A stretch of 64,000 nt of DNA from CAZGUH01 sp964529005 (lineage in GTDB: Bacteria > Actinomycetota > Acidimicrobiia > Acidimicrobiales > Ilumatobacteraceae): positions 11,094 through 75,093 of the forward strand of contig CAZGUH010000017.1 in assembly GCA_964529005.1 (NCBI GenBank). The letters are read 5' to 3'. The stretch's first letter is position 1. Every line of letters starts with the position of its first letter. Positions 23,337 through 30,858 of this stretch are shown here, in pieces. The notes beneath the pieces are model-generated. The model was not told the origin of the DNA and did not search any database. It was given only the letters and a program-made list of their open reading frames with translations. Position numbers and translations under genes: made by a program.

Positions 23337-24803
23337 GTGATCGACGACCCCGACCGTTGCTACCGGGCGCTCCAGAGCCGCGACAGCCGCTTCGACGGAT
23401 GGTTCGTGGTCGGTGTCGTCACCACCGGCATCTACTGCCGGCCGTCGTGCCCGGCGATCACGCCCCAGCGGCGCAACGTCCGCTTCTTCCCGGCGGCCGC
23501 CGCCGCGCAGCAGAGCGGCTTTCGGGCGTGCAAGCGGTGCCGGCCGGACGCCTCACCCGGATCACCCGAGTGGAACGTGCGTGCCGACGTCGTCGCGCGG
23601 GCGATGCGGCTGATCGCCGACGGCGTCGTCGACCGAGAGGGCGTGCGCGGGCTCGCCCGGCGCCTCGGCTACAGCGAACGCCAGCTCAACCGGCTGATCA
23701 CGGCGGAGCTCGGCGCCGGGCCGCTCGCCGTGGCGCGCGCCCAGCGCGCGCAGACCGCTCGGGTGCTCGTCGAATCGAGCGACCTGCCGTTCACCGACGT
23801 CGCGTTCGCGGCCGGGTTCGGCAGCGTGCGCCAGTTCAACGACACGGTCCGCGACGTGTTCGCCGCGACACCGACCGAGCTGCGCGCGCGACGGGGTCAT
23901 GGAGCGCCGGCGCCGCCCCCGGGATGGTTGTCGCTGCGGCTGCCGACGCGCCGGCCGTTCGACGCCGCGTCGTTGTTCGAGTTCCTCCGCGTGCGCGCCA
24001 TCCCGGGCATCGAGGCTGCCGATGCGACGAGCTACCGCCGTGTGCTCGACCTGCCCCACGAACCGGGCATCGTCGTGCTGCGGCCGGAGGGCGACGACGC
24101 GGTGCGCGCCGAGCTGCGCGTCGGCGACTGGCGCGACATCGCGCCCGCGGTGCAGCGCTGCCGCCGGTTGCTCGACCTCGACGCCGACCCGGTCGCCGTC
24201 GACGCCGTGCTCGGCGCGGACGGCGCGCTCGCGCCACTCGTCGCGGCGTCGCCCGGGCGGCGTGCGCCGGGCGCGGTGAGCGGCGTCGAGATCGCCGTGC
24301 GCGCCGTGCTCGGCCAGCAGGTGAGCGTCGCCGGGGCGCGCACGATCGCCGGCCGGCTCGTCGTCGCGTCGGGCGCACCGCTCGCCGCGCCGCACGACGG
24401 GCTGACCCACGCGTTCCCGGCGGCGGCGGCGTTCGCCGAGATGGACCCGGCGCTGCTGCCGATGCCGGCGAGCCGCAAACGCACGCTCACCATGCTGTGC
24501 CGCGCGATCGCGGACGGGGAGATCGACCTCGAACCGGGCGCCGACCGCGCCGCGCTCGTGGCGTCGCTGCAACGGTTGCCCGGCATCGGACCGTGGACGG
24601 CGTCGTACATCGCGATGCGGGCGCTGGGCGATCCCGACGTGTTCCTCGACACCGATCTCGGGGTGCGCAACGCGCTCGCACATCTCGGCGTGGGCGGCGC
24701 CGGGGCGGCCGAGCGCTGGCGGCCGTGGCGGACGTACGCGGTGCACCATCTGTGGGCCTCGCTGGCGAACGGCGCTGCGGCGCGACGAGCAACGAAGGAG
24801 TGA
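23337..24803 (+). CDS. Ada-type regulator fused to AlkA DNA-3-methyladenine glycosylase
   Basis: A 488-aa fusion for alkylation repair. Residues 1-75 are the Ada zinc domain with all four cysteines (C34, C38, C65, C68; GIYCRPSCPA and ACKRCRPD), which accept methyl groups from phosphotriesters. Residues about 80-185 are an AraC helix-turn-helix pair (GLARRLGYSERQLNRLI, DVAFAAGFGSVRQFN). The rest is AlkA: its N-terminal domain and the HhH-GPD core (IAVRAVLGQQVSVAGARTI, QRLPGIGPWTASYIAMRALG) with the catalytic aspartate in FLDTDLGV. It should sense methylated DNA, activate its own operon and excise 3-methylpurines. ogt follows after five bases. GTG start, with CACACT six bases upstream. Confidence 0.9.
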   Translation: MIDDPDRCYRALQSRDSRFDGWFVVGVVTTGIYCRPSCPAITPQRRNVRFFPAAAAAQQSGFRACKRCRPDASPGSPEWNVRADVVARAMRLIADGVVDREGVRGLARRLGYSERQLNRLITAELGAGPLAVARAQRAQTARVLVESSDLPFTDVAFAAGFGSVRQFNDTVRDVFAATPTELRARRGHGAPAPPPGWLSLRLPTRRPFDAASLFEFLRVRAIPGIEAADATSYRRVLDLPHEPGIVVLRPEGDDAVRAELRVGDWRDIAPAVQRCRRLLDLDADPVAVDAVLGADGALAPLVAASPGRRAPGAVSGVEIAVRAVLGQQVSVAGARTIAGRLVVASGAPLAAPHDGLTHAFPAAAAFAEMDPALLPMPASRKRTLTMLCRAIADGEIDLEPGADRAALVASLQRLPGIGPWTASYIAMRALGDPDVFLDTDLGVRNALAHLGVGGAGAAERWRPWRTYAVHHLWASLANGAAARRATKE

Positions 24804-24808
24804 ACGAC

Positions 24809-25318
24809 ATGAACACGACGAACCTCGTCGCCTGCACGATCGCGTCGCCCGTCGGCGAGCTGACGCTCGTCGCCAGCGAGCACGGCCTGCGGGCCGTGCT
24901 GTGGCCCGGCGACACCCGCATGCCGGGGCTCGCCAGCGCGCGCCCGGGGACGAACGCGATCATCGAGCGCGCCGCCGCGCAGCTCGCCGAGTACTTCGCC
25001 GGCGCCCGCACGAGCTTCGACGTGCCGCTCGACCCCGAAGGCACCCCGTTCCAGAAGGAGGCGTGGAGCGCGTTGGCCACGATCCCGTTCGGCGAGACCG
25101 TGTCGTACGCCGAGCAGGCGCGCCGCCTCGGCGACGTGCGCAAGGCGCGCGCGGTCGGCGCGGCCAACGGACGCAACCCGATCAGCATCATCGTGCCGTG
25201 CCATCGCGTCGTCGGGGCCGACGGCTCGCTCACCGGCTTCGCCGGTGGCGTCGAGGTCAAGAGCTGGCTGCTCGATCACGAGACGAGGATCCGCGGCAGC
25301 GATTCACAAGCTCACTAG
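24809..25318 (+). CDS. ogt: Methylated-DNA--protein-cysteine methyltransferase
   Basis: A 169-aa suicide methyltransferase that repairs O6-methylguanine. The active-site block ISIIVPCHRVVGADGSLTGF holds C131. The recognition helix and arginine finger are in YAEQARRLGDVRKARAVGAA. AAGGAG sits eight bases before the ATG, only five bases after the Ada-AlkA stop, so the two are one operon and ogt would be induced by the regulator. The TAG stop doubles as the first bases of the probable -10 for the next gene. Confidence 0.92.
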   Translation: MNTTNLVACTIASPVGELTLVASEHGLRAVLWPGDTRMPGLASARPGTNAIIERAAAQLAEYFAGARTSFDVPLDPEGTPFQKEAWSALATIPFGETVSYAEQARRLGDVRKARAVGAANGRNPISIIVPCHRVVGADGSLTGFAGGVEVKSWLLDHETRIRGSDSQAH

Positions 25319-25321
25319 CGT
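25316..25321 (+). promoter_or_regulatory. -10 hexamer (TAGCGT) of the DUF4389 gene, overlapping the ogt stop codon
   Basis: TAGCGT is six bases before the ATG at 25328; its TAG is the stop codon of ogt. No Shine-Dalgarno is present. Confidence 0.45.
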
Positions 25322-25327
25322 GCGCGC

Positions 25328-25882
25328 ATGGCTGCGGTGACATACGACATCGAGTACACCGAGGCGCGCAACCGCCTCACGACGGCGTTCCGGATCATCC
25401 TTGCCATCCCGCACTGGGTGGTGCTCTACCTGTGGAACATCCTCGCCCAGGTGCTGGCGGTGGTGCAGTGGTTCATCGTGCTCTTCACCGGCAAGCGCAA
25501 CGACGGCATCTGGAACATGCACGTGATGTACCTCGGCTACATGGGACGGGTGCACGGCTACCTGTCCCTGATGTACGACGCGTATCCGCCGTTCGGCGTC
25601 GACGCGGGCGCGACGCCGGTGCGGCTCGAGGTGCCGCGTGAGGAGCCGGCCAACCGCCTCACCAACGCGCTGCGCTTGATCTGGGCGATCCCCGCGCTCG
25701 TGGTGAGCGCGTTGATCGCGATCGCGATGGTGTTCGTCACGATCGTCGCCTGGTTCGCGATCGTCATCACGGGTCGCCACCCGCGCGGCATGTTCGACTT
25801 CGCCCTGAAGGGCCTGCGCTATTCGATGCGGACGCAGGCGTACGTCCACCTGACGACGGACACGTACCCGAAGTACGAGTGA
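25328..25882 (+). CDS. DUF4389 domain membrane protein
   Basis: A 184-aa membrane protein built of two copies of the DUF4389 unit. Each copy has an arginine-leading helix (RNRLTTAFRIILAIPHWVVL; NRLTNALRLIWAIPALVV), a second helix, and a charged block (FTGKRNDGIWNMHVMYLGYM; ITGRHPRGMFDFALKGLRYS). The duplication is plain by eye. The family is common in actinobacteria and of unknown function. It converges on a small acetyltransferase gene, four bases apart. Confidence 0.82.
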   Translation: MAAVTYDIEYTEARNRLTTAFRIILAIPHWVVLYLWNILAQVLAVVQWFIVLFTGKRNDGIWNMHVMYLGYMGRVHGYLSLMYDAYPPFGVDAGATPVRLEVPREEPANRLTNALRLIWAIPALVVSALIAIAMVFVTIVAWFAIVITGRHPRGMFDFALKGLRYSMRTQAYVHLTTDTYPKYE

Positions 25883-25886
25883 CGCG

Positions 25887-26174
25887 TCAGACCACGAGCG
25901 ATTCGAACTCGGGGTTCATCTCGATGAAGTCGGCGACGAACCAGCACTGCGGGATGACCCGCTTGCCCCGCTCGCGCATGTCGTCGAGCGCGGCGCGAGC
26001 CAGGATCTCGCCCCAGCCCTCGCCGCGCCGATCCGTAGCGATCTCCGTGTGCGGCATCACGACGTGCTCGCCGAAGTCGCGGTAGTCGAGCACGCCGATC
26101 ACGCGGTCGCCGACCACCAACTCGTAGCGACGCCGGTCCCGGTTGTCGCGCACGGAGTGCTCGCGTCCCTCCAC
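25887..26174 (-). CDS. Small GNAT-type N-acetyltransferase (YjdJ-like)
   Basis: A 95-aa single-domain protein. The acetyl-CoA binding part is visible in HTEIATDRRGEGWGEILARA, the equivalent of the RxxGxG/A loop and following helix. The closing VIPQCWFVADFIEMNPEF is typical of the short YjdJ-like GNAT group, whose members are about this length. Substrate unknown. The GTG start has TACGGT eight bases upstream and no Shine-Dalgarno, so it is probably leaderless. Confidence 0.75.
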   Translation of the reverse strand: MEGREHSVRDNRDRRRYELVVGDRVIGVLDYRDFGEHVVMPHTEIATDRRGEGWGEILARAALDDMRERGKRVIPQCWFVADFIEMNPEFESLVV

Positions 26175-26182
26175 GAGGTACG

Positions 26183-26188
26183 ACCGTA
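26183..26188 (-). promoter_or_regulatory. -10 hexamer (TACGGT) of the GNAT gene
   Basis: TACGGT on the minus strand, eight bases before the GTG start, no ribosome binding site between. Confidence 0.4.
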
Positions 26189-26227
26189 CCCGTCACCCGC
26201 ACCCGCAAACGTCCCGCAGCCGTCGCG

Positions 26228-27451
26228 TCACGCGGGACGGATTGCTTCAGCGGGGTCGAGGCGGGCGGCTCGCACGGACGGCGAGACACCGGCCAAGAGC
26301 CCGACCGCGAGCGCGACCATCGTCCCGGCCGCGAGCGCGTCGATCGGCACGTCGAGGCGCCAGCCGCGGGCGCGGGCGTAGATCGCCGTCACCCCGGCGC
26401 CCGCCGCGGAGCCGAGCAGGCCGCCGAGCGCGGACAGCAGCGCAGCTTCGGTGAGGAACTGGATCGCGATGTGACGCCGCTTCGCGCCGAGCGCACGGCG
26501 CACGCCGATTTCGCCGCGGCGTTCCAGCACGGAGATCACCATCACGTTCGTGATCCCGACGCCGCCCACGATGAGCGCCACCGCGCCGAGCCCGAGCAAG
26601 AGGTTGCGCAGCGCCGTGTCGGTGCGCGCCCGCGCCTCCAGCGCATCGGACGGCCGGGAGATGTCCACCTGGTTGGGATGCTCGGGGTCGATGCTGCGGG
26701 CGAGCACGCCGCGAACGGCGTCGACCGAGTCGGGCGTGGTCCGGACGAACAGCAGGCTCGGCGAGCGCTCGATGCCCCACAGGTCGGCGACGACGCCGTA
26801 CCCGACGAGCGCGCTGTCGTTCAGTTCGGGCGCGAGGGGCGTGGGCTCGAGGATCCCGGCCACCGCGAACCACTGCCCGGTGTCGCCACTCTGGATCCAC
26901 ACCATGGGGTGACCTGCGAGCGACCTGATGCCGAGCCGGCGAGCGGCGTTCGATCCGAGCACGACGGTCGGCGCCGCCGACGCGGCGTCGTCGACGAAGT
27001 GTCCCTGCGCCAGCTCGCCGCTGACCGCGTCGAGCACGTTCGTGTCCGCCGCGGCGACGACGACGCCGCTGGTGATCGCGTCGTCGACGTAGGGAGATCG
27101 TCGCACCGTCGCATCGACGTACGTCAGGCCGGCCGCGCTCGTCACGGGTCCGACGCGCGCGGCGGTCGCGCGCGCCGTGCTGGGCAGCGTGGCCTGGTCG
27201 CCGAACATGTCGCGGCCAGGGGCGGCGCGCAGCATGTCGGTGCCCAGGGCATCGATCTCGGAGATGAGATCGGCGCGGCTCGACGACGAGATGCCGACCA
27301 CGGCGACCATCGCGGCGATGCCGATGGCGATCCCGAGCGCGGTGAGGCTGGTGCGCAGCGGCCGGCTGCGCAAGCCGACGGCGCCGACACGCAGGACGTC
27401 GGCCGGGCGCAGGCGGCCGGCGGTGAGCGAGGTCGTCACGGTGGCGCTCAC
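26228..27451 (-). CDS. MacB-type ABC transporter permease
   Basis: A 407-aa permease of the MacB/FtsX type. One N-terminal helix (LRTSLTALGIAIGIAAMVAV) is followed by a periplasmic domain of about 200 residues and three C-terminal helices. The conserved RRGEIGVRRALGAKRRHIAI lies after the second helix and is the coupling region for the ATPase. MacB-type permeases do not move substrate through the membrane by themselves but transmit force to an adaptor. It overlaps the ATPase gene by four bases and ends a four-gene minus-strand operon (lipoprotein, adaptor, ATPase, permease). Confidence 0.87.
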   Translation of the reverse strand: MSATVTTSLTAGRLRPADVLRVGAVGLRSRPLRTSLTALGIAIGIAAMVAVVGISSSSRADLISEIDALGTDMLRAAPGRDMFGDQATLPSTARATAARVGPVTSAAGLTYVDATVRRSPYVDDAITSGVVVAAADTNVLDAVSGELAQGHFVDDAASAAPTVVLGSNAARRLGIRSLAGHPMVWIQSGDTGQWFAVAGILEPTPLAPELNDSALVGYGVVADLWGIERSPSLLFVRTTPDSVDAVRGVLARSIDPEHPNQVDISRPSDALEARARTDTALRNLLLGLGAVALIVGGVGITNVMVISVLERRGEIGVRRALGAKRRHIAIQFLTEAALLSALGGLLGSAAGAGVTAIYARARGWRLDVPIDALAAGTMVALAVGLLAGVSPSVRAARLDPAEAIRPA

Positions 27452-28134
27452 GCGGCGGCCTCCCGCACGTCGTCGACGACGGCGCCGTCGCGCATCGTGA
27501 CCCGTCGTGGCGCGCCTGCGGCGATGTCGCGGTCGTGGGTGATGAGCACGATCGTGCGCCCGGCCACGTGCAGCTCGTGCAGCAGCCGCATCACCGCGTC
27601 GCCGTTGACCGAGTCGAGATTGCCCGTCGGCTCGTCGGCGAGGACGATGGCGGGATCGCCGACGAGCGCGCGGGCGATCGCGACCCTCTGGCGCTCACCG
27701 CCGGAGAGCTGTCCCGGCCGGTGCGTGCGGCGATGGGCGAGACCGACCATCGCGAGCGCATCGGCGGCCCGCCGCCGCCGCACACGCCGTGGGACGCCCG
27801 AGTACAGCAGCCCGTCGGCCACGTTCTCCTCCGCCGTCAAGCCCTCGAGCAGGTGGAACTGCTGGAACACGAAGCCGATCCGACCGCCGCGCACGGCGGC
27901 GAGCTGCCCGTCGCGCAGCGAGGTCGTCGCCACACCGTCGATGTGCACGGCGCCGGTGGTCGGGCGTTGCAGGGCGCCGATGACGTTCATCAGCGTCGAC
28001 TTGCCCGAACCCGACGGCCCGACGACGACCACGAACTCGCCCCGCTCGACGACCAGGTCCACCCCTGCCAGCGCGCGCACGGGTGGCGATCCCGGATACT
28101 CCTTGGTCACGCCGCGCAGCTCGAGCACGGTCAT
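27448..28134 (-). CDS. MacB/LolD-type ABC transporter ATP-binding protein
   Basis: A 228-aa ATPase. Walker A VVGPSGSGKSTLMNVIGAL, Q-loop IGFVFQQFHLLEGLTAEENV, signature LSGGERQRVAIARALVGDP and Walker B IVLADEPTGNLDSVNGDAVM are all canonical, so it should hydrolyse ATP. The FQQFHLL and NLDS patterns mark the LolD/MacB class. The partner permease overlaps its end; the adaptor gene is 73 bases upstream. Role: powering export of a peptide or lipid, or signalling to the divergent two-component system, as in many envelope-stress modules. Confidence 0.9.
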   Translation of the reverse strand: MTVLELRGVTKEYPGSPPVRALAGVDLVVERGEFVVVVGPSGSGKSTLMNVIGALQRPTTGAVHIDGVATTSLRDGQLAAVRGGRIGFVFQQFHLLEGLTAEENVADGLLYSGVPRRVRRRRAADALAMVGLAHRRTHRPGQLSGGERQRVAIARALVGDPAIVLADEPTGNLDSVNGDAVMRLLHELHVAGRTIVLITHDRDIAAGAPRRVTMRDGAVVDDVREAAA

Positions 28135-28207
28135 GAGCGCGCCTCCGCGCTCGCCACACGACTGCGAGGTGACGAAGCGTTGCGGGGCGCCCGCCCGGCT
28201 CGAGCCG

Positions 28208-29296
28208 TCATGGGACCACCACCTGGTCGCCGGGGGCGATGTCGCCCGTCACCTGCACCCACCCGTCGGCGAACATCCCGACGTCGACCTTCACGAGCCG
28301 CGTCCCGCGCGGCGACGTCTCGTCGGGGGCCTCGACTGCGTAGCCGCCTTCGGCCAGCGCCAGCAGCGCGTCGGCCGGCACGGCGGTCGCCCCCTGCGCG
28401 GCGACCTCGGCGACGCGGATCTCGACGCTCAGACCGTCGAGCGTGTCGAGGCCGTCTGCGGTGAGGCGGACCGGGATGCCGACGCTGCCGTCCGCGCCCG
28501 CCTCAGGCTCGCCGATCTCGACGACCGTGCCCTCGACGTCGTCACCGGTCGGCAGCTCGATCTCGACGACGTCGCCGACGGCGAGCAGGTCCGCATCCTC
28601 CGGGTCGACCTCGGCGCTGACGACCTGTGCTTCGCCGGTGACCTGGATGCCAGCGGCAGCCGGAGCATCACCGAGGACACCGGAGACCGCGGCGACGCGC
28701 ATCGTGGCCGGAGCGAACACGATCTCACCCAGCGTGAGCCGGCCGTCCTCGGGGATGCCGAGCGCCTCCTGCATCGCCTTCACCGCGGCGGTGGTGGCGC
28801 TCGTCCACGTGTCGTCGACGGTGACCTTCTCCGGGTCGGCGTGGCCGAGCGCCACCAGCGCGGCTTCGAGCTGGCGGATGTCCTCGCCGGCGGAGATGCC
28901 CGGGCGCAGGTCGCGCCATGCGGGGCGTGCGCCGGTCAGGACGATGATCGGCACGCCGTCCACCTCGGCGATCTGCTGGCCGGACGCGATCACGTCGCCG
29001 ACCTTCGGCAGTCCGGTCAGCGTGCCGTGGGCCGCCAACGGCACGGGGGTCGGCGTGCCGCGGCCGACGACACCGTCGATCTCGGCGATCCGCAGGAGGT
29101 CGCGCTGCTCGACCGTGGCGAGCTCGAACGCGGCGCCCGCGGACGTGTCCTCGGCGCCGGCGCTGCCGTCGTCGGCGACGATGCCGACGAGCCCGGCGGC
29201 GCCGCCGCCGATCGCGGCCAGCGCGAGCACGCCCACGCCGACCCTGCGGGCCTTCGCGCGTCGCTGCTCAGCCATCTTCTCGACCAGCTTGTCCAC
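28208..29296 (-). CDS. Membrane-fusion/adaptor protein with peptidoglycan-binding-like domain
   Basis: A protein of up to 362 aa with one N-terminal transmembrane helix (VGVGVLALAAIGGGAAGLVG). Then come a lipoyl/barrel-sandwich half (PLAAHGTLTGLPKVGDVIAS), a peptidoglycan-binding-type helical repeat (IRQLEAALVALGHAD, TAAVKAMQEALGIPEDGRLT), the second sandwich half and a C-terminal beta-barrel domain ending DIAPGDQVVVP. This is the usual actinobacterial MacA-like adaptor beside a MacB pair. GTG 29296 is the longest start; ATG 29275 is likelier to give a standard short cytosolic tail. Either overlaps the lipoprotein gene. Confidence 0.8.
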   Translation of the reverse strand: MDKLVEKMAEQRRAKARRVGVGVLALAAIGGGAAGLVGIVADDGSAGAEDTSAGAAFELATVEQRDLLRIAEIDGVVGRGTPTPVPLAAHGTLTGLPKVGDVIASGQQIAEVDGVPIIVLTGARPAWRDLRPGISAGEDIRQLEAALVALGHADPEKVTVDDTWTSATTAAVKAMQEALGIPEDGRLTLGEIVFAPATMRVAAVSGVLGDAPAAAGIQVTGEAQVVSAEVDPEDADLLAVGDVVEIELPTGDDVEGTVVEIGEPEAGADGSVGIPVRLTADGLDTLDGLSVEIRVAEVAAQGATAVPADALLALAEGGYAVEAPDETSPRGTRLVKVDVGMFADGWVQVTGDIAPGDQVVVP

Positions 29297-30002
29297 CGGC
29301 GACGAACGGGCCGCCCTCGCTGCCGAAGATCTCCTCGCGGCACGCGTCCTGGGCTTCCTGGAACTGCGGGTCGGACGGATCGACGCCGCCGGGGTTGTCG
29401 GGGTCGCCGATCATCACCTGCACCCTGCCGTTGCCGTCGAAGACCGGGTCGGGGAAGTCGATGCCGTGGTCGCGCATGCACTGCGACATCGCGAGCATCT
29501 GCTCGCGCATCTCCGCCTCCTGCTCCGGATCGATCTCGATCTCGCCCATCACGTCCTCCAGGATCGGTGAGCACGCCTGCTCGGCCTCCTGGAACTCCCG
29601 GCTCTCCGGGTCGACGTCGGCGCTGATGCGTCCGCCCGGTCCGGCGATGACCATCGACGGCCCGTCGCCCGCCCGCTCGTCGCCCGCCGCCACCGGGCCG
29701 TTCGCGGCGACGGGATCGGACATCTCGACGCCGTGGTCACGCATGCATCGCGCGTAGTCGAGGAAGGCCTCCTCCTGCTCGGCGCGATCGGGCTTCGATC
29801 CGTCGTCGCTCTCCGCCGAACCGTCCGCCGCGCCGTCGCCGGTCGTGTCGCTGGCGTCGTCGATGCTCGCAACCTCGGCGCCTGCTGCGCCGCCGTCACC
29901 GCCGTCACCACACGCGGCGAGCGCACCCACGGCGAACATCGCGATCGCCGACAAGCGCAGCGGTGCTGCCAGCCGTCGACGCCTCGGGCATCGGTTGATC
30001 AT
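29268..30002 (-). CDS. Lipoprotein with duplicated CMRDHG module
   Basis: A 244-aa secreted lipoprotein. A basic start and hydrophobic helix end in the lipobox LAAC with C31 as the modified cysteine. A 50-residue low-complexity acidic linker follows. Two similar modules then appear: CMRDHG (C86) to FQEAEQAC (C144), and CMRDHG (C175) to FQEAQDAC (C221). Each has an HG-x4-DP motif after the first cysteine, so each probably closes a disulphide. Proteins of this type occur next to MacAB-like operons in actinobacteria; their role is unknown, perhaps substrate capture. First gene of the operon, divergent from the response regulator. Confidence 0.7.
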   Translation of the reverse strand: MINRCPRRRRLAAPLRLSAIAMFAVGALAACGDGGDGGAAGAEVASIDDASDTTGDGAADGSAESDDGSKPDRAEQEEAFLDYARCMRDHGVEMSDPVAANGPVAAGDERAGDGPSMVIAGPGGRISADVDPESREFQEAEQACSPILEDVMGEIEIDPEQEAEMREQMLAMSQCMRDHGIDFPDPVFDGNGRVQVMIGDPDNPGGVDPSDPQFQEAQDACREEIFGSEGGPFVAGGQAGREDG

Positions 30003-30085
30003 CGTCCGTCTCCTCTGTGTCGTTCACGTGCTCCCCGCCGATCGCCTCGCCGCCGCCGGGGCACGGCCAGGATGCGGGCAGCGTC

Positions 30086-30122
30086 CTGAGCGGGCGCTGA
30101 GCCGTGCTGAGAAGCACCTGAG
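30086..30122. promoter_or_regulatory. Four phased CTGAG direct repeats, probable response-regulator operator
   Basis: CTGAG occurs at 30086-30090, 30097-30101, 30107-30111 and 30118-30122, spaced 11, 10 and 11 bases, one helical turn each. Tandem half-sites with this spacing are what OmpR/PhoB-type regulators bind. The array lies between the response regulator gene and the divergent lipoprotein/ABC operon and could control both. Confidence 0.6.
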
Positions 30123-30174
30123 AGGACCGGTCGCCCGGATCGCCTCGCCCGCTCGGCGCAGGCACACTGATGCG

Positions 30175-30858
30175 ATGCGCGTGCTGGTGGTCGACGACGA
30201 GGTTCGCCTCGCCGAGGTGATCGCCCGCGGGCTGCGCGCCGAGGGCTTCGTCGTCGATCTGGCCCACACCGGTCCCGACGGCCTCTGGCGTGCCCAGGAG
30301 GGCGCGTATGCGGCGATCGTCCTCGACGTGCTGCTGCCGGGGATGAACGGATACGCGGTGTGCCGCGAGCTGCGCGCACGCGGCGTGCGCACGCCGGTGT
30401 TGATGCTGACCGCGAAGCACGGCGAGCACGACGAAGCCGAAGGGCTCGATCTCGGCGCCGACGACTTCCTGCGCAAGCCGTTCAGCTTCGTCGTGCTGCT
30501 GGCGCGCCTGCGGGCGTTGATGCGCCGCTCGAACGGCTCGATCGACGGGACCTTGACGATCGGGGATCTGCGCATCGACGTGCACCGGCGCGAGTGCCGC
30601 CGCGGCGACGCCGAGATTCGCCTGACGGCGCGGGAGTTCGAGCTCCTCGCCGCGCTGGCCCGGCGTGACGGCGGCACCGTCAGCAAGCGTGAGCTGCTGT
30701 CGGAGGTGTGGGGCATCGACTTCGACGGCGACGACAACATCGTGGAGGTGTACGTGCGCTACCTGCGGCACAAGATCGACAAGCCGTTCGATCGGGCGAG
30801 CGTGCAGACCATCCGCACCCTCGGGTATCGCCTGGTGGACGACGAGGGGGCGACGTGA
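30175..30858 (+). CDS. OmpR-family response regulator
   Basis: A 227-aa regulator. The receiver domain is complete: acidic pair D7-D8, phosphoacceptor D51 in IVLDVLLPGMNGY, T79 in LMLTAKHG and K101 in FLRKPF. The winged-helix domain (about 130-227) has LTAREFELLAALARRDGGTV, DNIVEVYVRYLRHKID and TIRTLGYRLVD. It is coupled to the kinase gene by a GTGA overlap. Upstream are CACACT six bases before the ATG and four CTGAG repeats, suggesting autoregulation. Likely targets are its own operon and the divergent ABC export genes. Confidence 0.92.
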   Translation: MRVLVVDDEVRLAEVIARGLRAEGFVVDLAHTGPDGLWRAQEGAYAAIVLDVLLPGMNGYAVCRELRARGVRTPVLMLTAKHGEHDEAEGLDLGADDFLRKPFSFVVLLARLRALMRRSNGSIDGTLTIGDLRIDVHRRECRRGDAEIRLTAREFELLAALARRDGGTVSKRELLSEVWGIDFDGDDNIVEVYVRYLRHKIDKPFDRASVQTIRTLGYRLVDDEGAT

